Positions 1 to 7,169 are shown, counted from the first letter of the stretch. The stretch is 64,000 nucleotides of DNA from an uncultured Bacteroidota bacterium (GCA_902544085.1 CACCAP010000005.1:62001-126000), one strand, 5' to 3'. Numbers and translations are program-made. The notes: generated by a model from the letters alone, not told the origin.

Positions 1-471
1 TGAAGTAATTTTTTTAATTGTCTCTGAGATTTGTTTAAAATCCTCTGCAATTTCCCTTGAAACTGCTTTAATATCAACCTCAGTATCTTTTGAACCCGCT
101 GTATCCATCTGAATTTCATATAGATTAAAAACCTTATGAATTATATTTTGATTTATGTTTACCTGCTGAATTTTTTCGAACGGAACAGATAACTTTGTTT
201 TCTTTAACCAACCCTTTTTTACTAAAAATTCAGATTTTTCAAAGTCAAAACCATACTCAAAATAATAATACTGGATGTATGCATAAATCGACAAAATGAA
301 TACAAATACTAGAGATACAATAACAAACACCAATAAATCAAAACCAGTGGGAACAAGAATAAACAGGAAGTTTACGGCGTTCTTTCTAATAGAGTCAAAC
401 AAAAAAACCAAAGCACCAACTTTAGACTGTTTTCTGTAAACTGAATACTTGTCAATTATTTCTCTATTCAC
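1..471 (-). CDS. Membrane protein with bacterial PH (bPH2) domain, partial
   Basis: The reading frame runs from a GTG start at 471 through the left edge without a stop, so only the first 157 residues are visible. The GTG overlaps the TGA of the upstream gene (GTGA), which argues for translational coupling. Residues about 34-62 form two closely spaced hydrophobic segments. They are followed by a PH-like strand pattern (FEYGFDFEKSEFLVKKGWL, then VPFEKIQQVNINQNIIHKVF) typical of YdbS/YdbT-type bPH2 proteins. These proteins occur in pairs in many bacteria; their role is poorly defined but membrane-associated. The start is inferred: no ATG lies close by, and the overlap supports GTG. I infer that this is the larger partner, with more PH repeats outside the window. 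Confidence 0.75.
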   Translation of the reverse strand, partial: MNREIIDKYSVYRKQSKVGALVFLFDSIRKNAVNFLFILVPTGFDLLVFVIVSLVFVFILSIYAYIQYYYFEYGFDFEKSEFLVKKGWLKKTKLSVPFEKIQQVNINQNIIHKVFNLYEIQMDTAGSKDTEVDIKAVSREIAEDFKQISETIKKITS

Positions 472-1001
472 TTTTTATCAATTTTTTCAATTTTTTCTGA
501 AACAAAAGTTTTGAATTTTTGAGCTGTTTCAAGTTTTAATCCTTTTATATTGATATCAGTAGTTGCTCCTCCTGCTGTATAAAATTGAAGTGAAGCCAAG
601 CCATACATTCTAGAAAAAAGTCCTTGATGAAGGGCAATGTGTTGAATTCGATTAAAAGGAATTAATACATTGGTGTGATAAATAACTCCATATTTATAAA
701 TTACATCATGATCTCTAAAACTGTAGCTTCTTCTTTTGAAGCTCATTATGTAATATATAATTATCAATAACCAGAAAATGAAATACATCCCCAAAGAAAT
801 TACAAATCCTCCCCCCTTGTTGTATAATTCGAAACTTGCTACTACGATAATTAGTATAATAGAGACTATAGAAAAAGTAAAGAATAGGTTTGTGTAAATA
901 ACTTTCAAATAGTCCTTCTCAAGTTTGATTGTTTCAACATTTTCAAATTCAGGAATTTGGTCTAAAAAAACAGCATCATTTTCAAATTTTTTTTTTGGCA
1001 T
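468..1001 (-). CDS. Membrane protein with bacterial PH (bPH2) domain, YdbS-like
   Basis: A 177-residue protein with an N-terminal cytoplasmic stretch, two transmembrane segments (about residues 37-60 and 68-88) and a single C-terminal PH domain. The domain carries the usual motif set: YKYGVIYHTNVLIPFNRIQHI, then LFSRMYGLASLQFYTAGG. This is the layout of the small partner in YdbS/YdbT pairs. The downstream gene starts on GTG inside this gene's stop, so the two are probably co-translated and may form a complex. No enzymatic motif is visible. The family assignment is secure at domain level; the cellular function is unknown. Confidence 0.82.
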   Translation of the reverse strand: MPKKKFENDAVFLDQIPEFENVETIKLEKDYLKVIYTNLFFTFSIVSIILIIVVASFELYNKGGGFVISLGMYFIFWLLIIIYYIMSFKRRSYSFRDHDVIYKYGVIYHTNVLIPFNRIQHIALHQGLFSRMYGLASLQFYTAGGATTDINIKGLKLETAQKFKTFVSEKIEKIDKK

Positions 1002-1072
1002 ATCAGTAGTTTATAGAAAAGTGTTACAAAATTAACTAAGCAATAAAGTTAAATTTTTTCGATTAAATTATA

Positions 1073-1080
1073 TACATTTG
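1073..1080 (+). promoter_or_regulatory. Putative -7 element of the tRNA cluster
   Basis: TACATTTG matches the Bacteroidetes -7 consensus TAnnTTTG and ends 12 bases before the first tRNA, the right distance for a start just before tRNA-Thr. A clear -33 TTG at 19-23 bases upstream is missing (the area reads TTAAATTTTTTC), so only the -7 element is called. Confidence 0.55.
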
Positions 1081-1092
1081 CAGTCCTAAATC

Positions 1093-1166
1093 GCCGATGT
1101 AGCTCAGCTGGCTAGAGCAGCTGATTTGTAATCAGCAGGTCGTGGGTTCGAGTCCCTCCATCGGCT
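1093..1166 (+). tRNA. tRNA-Thr (TGT)
   Basis: A cloverleaf can be drawn by hand: acceptor GCCGATG pairs with CATCGGC, discriminator T, anticodon stem GCTGA/TCAGC with loop TTTGTAA (anticodon TGT), and T-arm loop TTCGAGT. CCA is not encoded. First of four closely spaced tRNAs. Confidence 0.96.
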
Positions 1167-1171
1167 CTTTA

Positions 1172-1254
1172 GGGGAGATACTCAAGCGGCCAACGAGGAC
1201 AGACTGTAAATCTGTTGGTTTATACCTTCGCAGGTTCGAATCCTGCTCTCCCCA
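1172..1254 (+). tRNA. tRNA-Tyr (GTA)
   Basis: Acceptor GGGGAGA pairs with TCTCCCC, discriminator A. The anticodon loop CTGTAAA gives GTA. The long variable arm (total 83 bases) is as expected of bacterial tRNA-Tyr. It lies 5 bases after tRNA-Thr and is surely cotranscribed. Confidence 0.96.
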
Positions 1255-1268
1255 CAAAACTCTATCAA

Positions 1269-1341
1269 GCGGAAGTAGCTCAGTTGGTAGAGCGTCAGCC
1301 TTCCAAGCTGAATGTCGCCGGTTCGAACCCGGTCTTCCGCT
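1269..1341 (+). tRNA. tRNA-Gly (TCC)
   Basis: Acceptor GCGGAAG pairs with CTTCCGC, discriminator T. Anticodon stem TCAGC/GCTGA has loop CTTCCAA, giving anticodon TCC (reads GGA). The T-arm TTCGAAC is canonical. Confidence 0.96.
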
Positions 1342-1349
1342 CAATAAAA

Positions 1350-1421
1350 GCCGATGTAGCTCAGGGGTAGAGCGTTTCCTTGGTAAGGAAAAGGTCCCGA
1401 GTTCAACTCTCGGCATTGGCT
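1350..1421 (+). tRNA. tRNA-Thr (GGT)
   Basis: Acceptor GCCGATG pairs with CATTGGC (one G-T wobble), discriminator T. Anticodon stem TTTCC/GGAAA has loop TTGGTAA, giving GGT (reads ACC). Last tRNA of the cluster. In related genomes tuf usually follows directly; here an opposite-strand locus intervenes. Confidence 0.95.
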
Positions 1422-1443
1422 CAATCAAATAAAATAAGTTCTT

Positions 1444-2520
1444 CTAAATTATCTCATTAATTGCAGTAACAAGATCTTTGTCTTTTGAATATGTTATTTG
1501 AAAGCAATCACAATTCAAAAACCAGTTCATAAATGATTTGGCTGCGACATTATTCATATTTATAAAAGAATCATCTAAAAAATGTATCAATAAATCTTTA
1601 TTATTTATTTTACTGATTTTAATATTTGAATTCTTTTTAAAACTAATCTTGATTATTTTTTGACATGGTATTAGTTTTATTTTTGAGTCATTATTCTTAG
1701 GGTAAATATATTTGCTAGGACCTTTGGGTCCTATTGTTTCACAAACATGAAAGCTGTTATCCAACAATTGCTTAATTTTTTTGTAACCATTAGGCTTTAC
1801 TGACATGGCATTGGGAAAATATCCAATTTTACCCTCTCTCGTAAGTGGTGACATATCATCACAAACAAGATTAAAACCATTTTTTAATAAAATTGATGAA
1901 GATAAGGTTTTTCCACTCCCAGATTTACCCATAATAATTATACCTTTATCTTCCTTAGAAATAGTAGTGCCATGTAAAAAACCTGTCCAACTTTTGTATT
2001 TGATTTGATGAAGGTTGGAAGTTAGATGTGAAATTATTCTTCCTGAAAGAATATGACTCTCTTCCTTTTTAAAAACTAATTTTTTGTTGTTAATTTTTAA
2101 TAAACAATATTTTTCTGAATAGTAGACATAAATTTTTTCACTAAGGTCATTAGAATCACATTGAAGGTGATTTAGAAGACCCAATACTGCTGAAATAATT
2201 TTACCATCATTATATTCAATGCAGTAATAACTATTTTCAATTTTAAAATTAAAGTGAAATATTTTTTTTGGTTTTTTGAATTTTATTTTGTGATTATCAA
2301 TTGATTTCCTTTCAACTGTAAATAGCTTATTTATCTCTTTTTCAATATTATTAGCATTTTTGGGAAAGTTATTTTTTAAATAAATTTTAAAATCATTTAT
2401 AGATTTATTTGAATACGCTTCAATCAGTTTCAAATTCTCATTACTAACTACCAAAAACTTGTTTACCTTTTTCAAATAAATTAGGCTTTCATTCTTGTTT
2501 ATTTTTTTCTTAACAATCAT
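1444..2520 (-). CDS. HPr-kinase-like P-loop protein
   Basis: A 358-residue protein whose second half resembles the HprK/P kinase core. It has a conserved His in GFLHGTTI (H183), a Walker A loop GKSGSGKT at 198-205, and a downstream LVCDDMSPL (D221, D222) where HprK has its ADD motif. True HPr kinases are about 310 residues with a different N-terminus. Here residues about 10-68 show a small alpha/beta pattern (IYLKKVNKFLVV, then LIEAYSN, then two helices) that could be a PqqD-like recognition domain; that is an inference from pattern only. It is the last minus-strand gene of the peptide/surface-protein locus, separated from the nearest peptide gene by a hairpin terminator. Related HprK-like kinases occur in peptide-modification clusters such as some lasso peptide loci. 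Substrate unknown; the peptide next door or a phosphocarrier are possibilities. Confidence 0.7.
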   Translation of the reverse strand: MIVKKKINKNESLIYLKKVNKFLVVSNENLKLIEAYSNKSINDFKIYLKNNFPKNANNIEKEINKLFTVERKSIDNHKIKFKKPKKIFHFNFKIENSYYCIEYNDGKIISAVLGLLNHLQCDSNDLSEKIYVYYSEKYCLLKINNKKLVFKKEESHILSGRIISHLTSNLHQIKYKSWTGFLHGTTISKEDKGIIIMGKSGSGKTLSSSILLKNGFNLVCDDMSPLTREGKIGYFPNAMSVKPNGYKKIKQLLDNSFHVCETIGPKGPSKYIYPKNNDSKIKLIPCQKIIKISFKKNSNIKISKINNKDLLIHFLDDSFINMNNVAAKSFMNWFLNCDCFQITYSKDKDLVTAINEII

Positions 2521-2571
2521 CTATGAAGTGTGTGGTGTCAATTTACGATAATATTTTGATGGTGATTCAAA

Positions 2572-2602
2572 AAAAAACCCTCTGCATTGCAAAGGGTTTT
2601 TT
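2572..2602 (-). terminator. Hairpin terminator between peptide gene A and the kinase-like gene
   Basis: On the minus strand the RNA reads CCCTTTGCAATGCAGAGGG, a stem of eight pairs (one G-U) with a 3-base loop. It is flanked by an A-run on one side and nine Ts on the other. It lies 18 bases after the peptide stop. The A/T runs on both sides mean it could also work on the opposite strand. It would limit read-through into the kinase-like gene. Confidence 0.85.
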
Positions 2603-2618
2603 ATTTTATAAAGAACTA

Positions 2619-3156
2619 TTTACGATCCCCAACCTGGTGTAGGAGGAGATTGTGCAGCACTCTTTTGTGGATTAAGAACAATGAAAGTACCCACTGCAGT
2701 CATGGCAGCGTATTTTCCAAACTTCTTAATAGCTTCTTTTCTAGTTATTTTTGTTTGTTTCTTTTTCATTGTTCTTAGTTTAATTTAAATTTCTTAATGG
2801 TTAATCCTTCTTCTGACTCGATTCTCAAGATTTTCATCTTGCTGTCTAAGTCATTGATTTTTGTTTTGTGATTGAAGTTAACTTCTTTGATCAATCTACC
2901 TGAATAGTCATAAACTTTCGCTGAGTAATTTTTACCAACAGCACCCATGACCATAACATCAGAGTCAGAGCCTTTGTAAATTCTAAGGTTATCATCAGTT
3001 GGAAGTTCTGGAATCAATTGATCTGTGAAGTGTAGGTAGAATCTACCCAAACCTTCATAAGCTTCATCAAAGTTAATTTCAAAACCATCAGTTATTTTCT
3101 TGAAAGTATTTTCCTGAGTATCCTCTAAATACATGTCGATGTAATCAGGAAGGGTA
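2619..3156. repeat. Direct repeat, copy 1 (surface-protein tail plus peptide gene)
   Basis: This segment matches 4552-5089 at a constant offset of 1933 bases. Between the peptide stop and about 3115 I count only two mismatches, both synonymous in the peptide gene. Mismatches then cluster before similarity falls away at about 3156. The repeat ends almost exactly at the peptide stop codon on its left side. Confidence 0.92.
2620..2769 (-). CDS. 49-residue leader-bearing peptide, copy A
   Basis: A short gene found by reading the minus strand. It starts with ATG only 5 bases after the stop of the T9SS-tailed surface protein and ends 18 bases before a terminator. The 49-residue product has a Lys-rich N-terminus, then TRKEAIKKFGKYAAMTAVG (residues 9-27), a hydrophobic run to Leu32, then NPQKSAAQ and the tail SPPTPGWGS. 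The TRKEAIKK stretch is like a Tat motif with RK in place of RR; alternatively it is a Sec signal. Cleavage after SAA would free a ten-residue peptide QSPPTPGWGS. A second gene (4553-4702) encodes exactly the same protein with two synonymous changes, which argues that it is a real coding sequence under selection or recently copied. I do not recognise a named family. A secreted peptide, a RiPP precursor or a surface-anchored small protein are all possible. Confidence 0.78.
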   Translation of the reverse strand: MKKKQTKITRKEAIKKFGKYAAMTAVGTFIVLNPQKSAAQSPPTPGWGS

Positions 3157-4433
3157 TTTACGTTGTAATCTAGTTTCATCACACCTGAATCAGATTTAAT
3201 ACCAATTGGAATGGTTACATCAACAATTGACTCATAGGGCAGAGCTTGCACTGTGAAATTAACACCATTGTCTTTCTCAACCAACTTTGAATAAATATCA
3301 GATTCTCCATATGGGAATGCACCCAAGTCGCCACCCGGATCTAGACTTAAAGAAAAGTCATCACCAAATTTCATGGTTAGATATTTAACTGTTCCATAAT
3401 TATCAGACATGGTAAATTTAATTTCAGCATTTCTGTTATCATCATCAGACCCTCCCGGAACAACATTTCCTCTGAATCCTTGATCAGATGAGTGAACTTG
3501 CATAGCTTCATTAAATTGATATGTGTTAAACCCACCCGAGTAGACAAAAAATGCGTCACCGGGCATCAAAAGGGTAACATCGGTATTGTTGTGTGCATAT
3601 GTGTCGTATGCATTTCCATCAAACCCATAAAATGCTTGATAAGATGCATTAACCTTATTTAAATTGTCGGTGTCGAAAAAATAATCGTTACTTGCTGAGC
3701 CTGCTCCAGTTGCCTGGGATGACATTCGCACATATGATGGGTAGGGATTACCTAAAAGTTGCCAGGTATTGGTTACTGATTCTCGAGAGTCTCTTGTAGT
3801 TGCAGTAACCATTGATCCAGAAAATGTAACTAGCTGATCTCCTCCAGATGCCTTGTACAACATTTCGTATCCAACGTTAGATGGAAGTACACTAGCTGTT
3901 TCGGATGTTGTGTAAAGATCCCAAGAATTACTTTCATGATCCCATTTACCTATACCAACTTTAGATCCGTTGGTAGCCAAGTTGTCGTCAATATCACCTA
4001 CGGTTTCACCATTAACTGGAATTCCTACAAGTTTCCAGTTATCTGGCGTGCTGCCATCACTTCTAGGAACAAAAATTTTAACTGAAAGATTGGTTATACC
4101 AGTTGCAGCTTTTGCAATAAAACTACCAGAGGAATTTTCCGAACCTGTGACAACAATATCTCCATTGTCAGTAACTGCATTTGTAATTGTTAAATTACCT
4201 GAAGTTCCAACAGTCAGCGTGACACCCGCATTGACTGTAAGTGAGTTAGCAGTTTTTGCTGAATTACAAGTTACGTTGTGTGCTATAACTACATCATTTC
4301 CACTCGCAGGAACATTACCCCCAACCCAAGTAGAGCCATCAGCCCAATTGCCAGAGGAACTTGATGTTATTGTTTGTGAAAAAGCAGTAAAGCTTACAAA
4401 CAAACATATTATTAACAGAATAAATTTTTTCAT
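2775..4433 (-). CDS. Secreted surface protein with T9SS C-terminal sorting tail
   Basis: A 552-residue protein. Residues 1-20 are a signal peptide (KKFILLIICLFVSFTAFSQ). Next comes a G8/beta-helix-like opening (GNWADGSTWVGGNVPASGND) and repeats of beta-strand character. The last 75 residues or so form a type IX secretion sorting tail (LRIYKGSDSDVMV to EGLTIKKFKLN). It is therefore predicted to be exported by Sec and then through the T9SS to the cell surface. Motifs such as WKLVGIPVNGE and LLGNPYPSYVRM recur in the neighbouring surface protein, so the two are paralogues. The last 125 residues differ from that protein at one position, while the body is much more diverged. No catalytic motif recognised. 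A good promoter lies upstream (4487-4517), and the peptide gene follows after 5 bases, presumably on the same transcript. Confidence 0.85.
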   Translation of the reverse strand: MKKFILLIICLFVSFTAFSQTITSSSSGNWADGSTWVGGNVPASGNDVVIAHNVTCNSAKTANSLTVNAGVTLTVGTSGNLTITNAVTDNGDIVVTGSENSSGSFIAKAATGITNLSVKIFVPRSDGSTPDNWKLVGIPVNGETVGDIDDNLATNGSKVGIGKWDHESNSWDLYTTSETASVLPSNVGYEMLYKASGGDQLVTFSGSMVTATTRDSRESVTNTWQLLGNPYPSYVRMSSQATGAGSASNDYFFDTDNLNKVNASYQAFYGFDGNAYDTYAHNNTDVTLLMPGDAFFVYSGGFNTYQFNEAMQVHSSDQGFRGNVVPGGSDDDNRNAEIKFTMSDNYGTVKYLTMKFGDDFSLSLDPGGDLGAFPYGESDIYSKLVEKDNGVNFTVQALPYESIVDVTIPIGIKSDSGVMKLDYNVNTLPDYIDMYLEDTQENTFKKITDGFEINFDEAYEGLGRFYLHFTDQLIPELPTDDNLRIYKGSDSDVMVMGAVGKNYSAKVYDYSGRLIKEVNFNHKTKINDLDSKMKILRIESEEGLTIKKFKLN

Positions 4434-4486
4434 TTTTATATATTTTCAGTATACCTTAATTGACTAATATAGTAAAAAAAGGGAGT

Positions 4487-4517
4487 CAAAAGTATAAAAA
4501 TTTAACTACTTCCCAAA
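4487..4517 (-). promoter_or_regulatory. Promoter of surface protein A and peptide A
   Basis: On the minus strand TTTG (4517-4514) is followed after 19 bases by TACTTTTG (4494-4487), an excellent match to the Bacteroidetes consensus TTTG-N19-TAnnTTTG. The predicted start gives a leader of about 45 bases before the ATG at 4433. It shows that unit A can be transcribed independently of unit B. Confidence 0.72.
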
Positions 4518-4551
4518 TTTTACAAAAACTTAATGCCCAAAAAAACAGTTC

Positions 4552-5089
4552 TTTACGATCCCCAACCTGGTGTTGGAGGAGATTGCGCAGCACTCTTTTG
4601 TGGATTAAGAACAATGAAAGTACCCACTGCAGTCATGGCAGCGTATTTTCCAAACTTCTTAATAGCTTCTTTTCTAGTTATTTTTGTTTGTTTCTTTTTC
4701 ATTGTTCTTAGTTTAATTTAAATTTCTTAATGGTTAATCCTTCTTCTGACTCGATTCTCAAGATTTTCATCTTGCTGTCTAAGTCATTGATTTTTGTTTT
4801 GTGATTGAAGTTAACTTCTTTGATCAATCTACCTGAATAGTCATAAACTTTCGCTGAGTAATTTTTACCAACAGCACCCATGACCATAACATCAGAGTCA
4901 GAGCCTTTGTAAATTCTAAGGTTATCATCAGTTGGAAGTTCTGGAATCAATTGATCTGTGAAGTGTAGGTAGAATCTACCCAAACCTTCATAAGCTTCAT
5001 CAAAGTTAATTTCAAAACCATCAGTTATTTTCTTGAAAGTATTTTCCTCAGTATCCTCCAAATACATATCAATGTAATCAGGAAGGGTG
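4552..5089. repeat. Direct repeat, copy 2 (surface-protein tail plus peptide gene)
   Basis: Partner of 2619-3156. It covers the complete second peptide gene, the 5-base spacer and the last 125 or so codons of the larger surface protein. Outside the repeat the two surface proteins are recognisably related but diverged, so the near-identity points to recent gene conversion or recombination of the 3' part. Confidence 0.92.
4553..4702 (-). CDS. 49-residue leader-bearing peptide, copy B
   Basis: This encodes the same 49 residues as the gene at 2620-2769, with two synonymous differences (in the Thr44 and Ala39 codons). It starts 5 bases after the stop of the lamin-tail surface protein, the same spacing as in the other unit. 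The product has a basic N-terminus, a Tat-like TRKEAIKKFGKYAAMTAVG segment, a hydrophobic core, a possible cleavage site in NPQKSAAQ and the tail SPPTPGWGS. Unlike copy A, it has no strong hairpin after the stop; a run of seven Ts follows about 10 bases downstream. Retention of an identical peptide in two units suggests that dosage or a fixed sequence matters. No named family recognised. Confidence 0.78.
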   Translation of the reverse strand: MKKKQTKITRKEAIKKFGKYAAMTAVGTFIVLNPQKSAAQSPPTPGWGS

Positions 5090-6957
5090 TTTTCTACAAA
5101 ATTTAAAGCCATTTTACTGCCGGATGTTTTAATACCTAATGGTATTGTTGTCATACTAATATTATTGTACGGTAATGATTGTTTTGCAAAATCAACATTT
5201 TGATATCCCTCCAACAGCTGCATATATATATGTGATTTTCCAAAAGGAAACGCCCTAATATCACCTCCTCTGTCAAGACCAATTGATGATTTATCATTAA
5301 ATAAAATTCTCAAGTTTTTTGATAAGAACTCATCATTCATTCTAATTGTAACTTTTGCACTTCTTTGGTTCTCTGATCCATTAGCTAAACTACCATGAAA
5401 ACCAATACTTCCATTGTGAACCTGCATGGCTTCAGTGAATGAAACATTAGTGTCCGACGCTGCATAAATAAAAAAACCTGTGCCAGGTGCAATTAGATCT
5501 GGTTTTCCAGATGCGTCATCATCATGGTCGTAAATATCGTATGAAGTTCCATCCCAACCATAAACTGCCTCTGCTGTATCATCAATGGCAGATGCATTAA
5601 CTTTTAAGAAATTATTAGTTGTATCACCAGAGTCATCAGTCATTCTAACATATGATGGATAAGGATTTCCAACTAAATTCCAATTTGACCCTGGACTCGT
5701 CTCAGTCGTTATTGCAACATTTGTTAAATCCGAATTTAGCATTGTTCCAGTAAATGAAACACTACCATCAGAACTTGCTGCTCTAATTTCGTAGCCTCTG
5801 GTATTTACAAGTTCTGTTCCGTCTGTTGATCCAGTATTGAAGGTTACCCAACCAGCACCCCCAGCTTTATCATTATCCCAATATCCAATTGCACTCTTTG
5901 ATCCACTAGCTAATAAATTATCATCAATGTCGTTTACAACCTCTCCTGTAACGGGTAAGCCAATGAGTTTCCATTGAGCTGAATAAATATAATTGTTGTA
6001 AGTAATGCTTGGTGTGGAGGCTGATTTCGCTATTAAACTTCCAGACTCATCAGAATCTGACTGAACTGTCAGTGTGCCATTATTAGTGATTTCCCCCGTG
6101 ACGGTCAATGCTCCATCCTTGTTAATTGTCATTACGCCACCAGAGTAAATGTATAGCTTTGGAATCGAATATGTATTTCCCGCTGAACTTCCTGAACCTA
6201 ATTCTAATGTACTATTTGAGCCATCAAGTTGTCGAATCCATACTCTTTCATCACTGGTTGGTACACTTCCGCTTCCCCAGTTGGAGCCTACAGTCCAATC
6301 ACCACTTGTACCTCCAATCCAAGTATCAACATCATTTGATCCTATCCATCTTCCAGGGTCAAAATCCTGATTATATCCTCTCGCTCCAGCGCCACTTGGA
6401 TTGTCATTATCAATATTCCAATTAGAAGATTGGTTCCAAGATGATACGGGGTTTTGCACAGAACTTTTTCTTTCTGCTCTACCGTTTTCAAATTCATGCC
6501 ACTGACCAGATCCATCAGTTCCCGGATTTCCAAATGCATCAATAACTGTCCATGTAGTAGAGTCAGCGTAAGTTATACCACTAGCAGATGTAACTATCGC
6601 AATGTGATCATCTCCATTGGAGTCGACTGGTCCACCAGTACCTCCATTATAATCATTGTAAAATCCAAAGGTTCCAGCAAAAGTTGATGTTGCTTTGTTG
6701 CTGATTATACAGTATTGGAATTGTTCCAGTGTACTACCACATGCTGTGGCTAATGAAATCTTGGAGGTTGGTTCACTATTGGCATTTGTCCATCTTAATA
6801 AATAATAATTTGTTAAAGATTGACTTGATCCTGAGTTGTATATTTCTACATATCTAAGGGTACTACTTTCGTTCGGGTCTGCAATTTCTGTAATAATTAC
6901 ACCACCTTGTGAAAAACTTATTAGTGGAAACAGAAGAAGAGTAATTAATTTTTTCAT
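4708..6957 (-). CDS. Lamin-tail-domain surface protein with T9SS sorting tail
   Basis: A protein of about 749 residues. I place the start at the ATG at 6957, which gives a compact signal peptide (MKKLITLLLFPLISFSQ); an in-frame ATG seven codons upstream is less likely. Residues about 18-200 form a lamin-tail (LTD) domain (GVIITEIADPN, RYVEIYN, then YYLLRW and HEFENGRAERK). Next are G8-like GDWTVGSNWGSGSVPTSDE, the shared motifs WKLIGLPVTGE and LVGNPYPSYVRM, and a T9SS tail ending EGLTIKKFKLN. LTD domains are common in secreted bacterial proteins and are thought to mediate binding or anchoring. The final 125 residues are almost identical to those of the neighbouring surface protein. The peptide gene copy B follows after 5 bases. 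No enzymatic domain is visible, so an adhesin or scaffold role is an inference. Confidence 0.86.
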   Translation of the reverse strand: MKKLITLLLFPLISFSQGGVIITEIADPNESSTLRYVEIYNSGSSQSLTNYYLLRWTNANSEPTSKISLATACGSTLEQFQYCIISNKATSTFAGTFGFYNDYNGGTGGPVDSNGDDHIAIVTSASGITYADSTTWTVIDAFGNPGTDGSGQWHEFENGRAERKSSVQNPVSSWNQSSNWNIDNDNPSGAGARGYNQDFDPGRWIGSNDVDTWIGGTSGDWTVGSNWGSGSVPTSDERVWIRQLDGSNSTLELGSGSSAGNTYSIPKLYIYSGGVMTINKDGALTVTGEITNNGTLTVQSDSDESGSLIAKSASTPSITYNNYIYSAQWKLIGLPVTGEVVNDIDDNLLASGSKSAIGYWDNDKAGGAGWVTFNTGSTDGTELVNTRGYEIRAASSDGSVSFTGTMLNSDLTNVAITTETSPGSNWNLVGNPYPSYVRMTDDSGDTTNNFLKVNASAIDDTAEAVYGWDGTSYDIYDHDDDASGKPDLIAPGTGFFIYAASDTNVSFTEAMQVHNGSIGFHGSLANGSENQRSAKVTIRMNDEFLSKNLRILFNDKSSIGLDRGGDIRAFPFGKSHIYMQLLEGYQNVDFAKQSLPYNNISMTTIPLGIKTSGSKMALNFVENTLPDYIDMYLEDTEENTFKKITDGFEINFDEAYEGLGRFYLHFTDQLIPELPTDDNLRIYKGSDSDVMVMGAVGKNYSAKVYDYSGRLIKEVNFNHKTKINDLDSKMKILRIESEEGLTIKKFKLN

Positions 6958-7169
6958 AACAACAATGTATAAAATCAATGTTTTTGTAACATTAAATAAT
7001 TATCAATTTTTTTAACAAATATTAATCCATTAAAAAACAATAATTTTTATTGATGTATAATGATTTTTCAACTATAATTTTTACTGATGCTTCAATCGAA
7101 AGAGTAAATAACTTTTTTGATTTTTAATCAAAATGTAGTTTCAGCATAGTTATTGCGTCACTACTTATA

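Noticed and set aside
1..1001. PH-domain pair as one gene broken by a frameshift
   Set aside because: Each protein has its own membrane segments and full PH domain, as in known two-gene pairs; the GTGA overlap is normal coupling.
1411..1421. Attachment-site duplication of the tRNA-Thr 3' end
   Set aside because: I looked for a second copy of the tRNA end before tuf and found none, and there is no integrase gene.
1132..1432. Long open frames on both strands over the tRNA cluster
   Set aside because: They run through four well-folded tRNAs and have composition unlike any protein here; tRNA repeats create them.
2587..2778. Plus-strand frame antisense to peptide A (and its copy at 4460-4711)
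   Set aside because: It is the complement of the peptide gene; the minus frame has a start coupled to the surface protein, a signal-like sequence and a terminator, while this frame has none.
3970..4467. 165-residue plus-strand open frame inside surface protein A
   Set aside because: It is a shadow of a low-complexity Thr/Ser/Gly-rich gene; no start context or family features.
1444..4702. Canonical lasso peptide cluster
   Set aside because: No B-type protease, no asparagine-synthetase-like cyclase and no transporter is present; only the HprK-like protein is shared with some such clusters.
7085..7140. TTGAT-N5-ATCAA inverted repeat before the LVIVD lipoprotein gene
   Set aside because: Five-base arms in AT-rich sequence occur by chance; no second site supports an operator.
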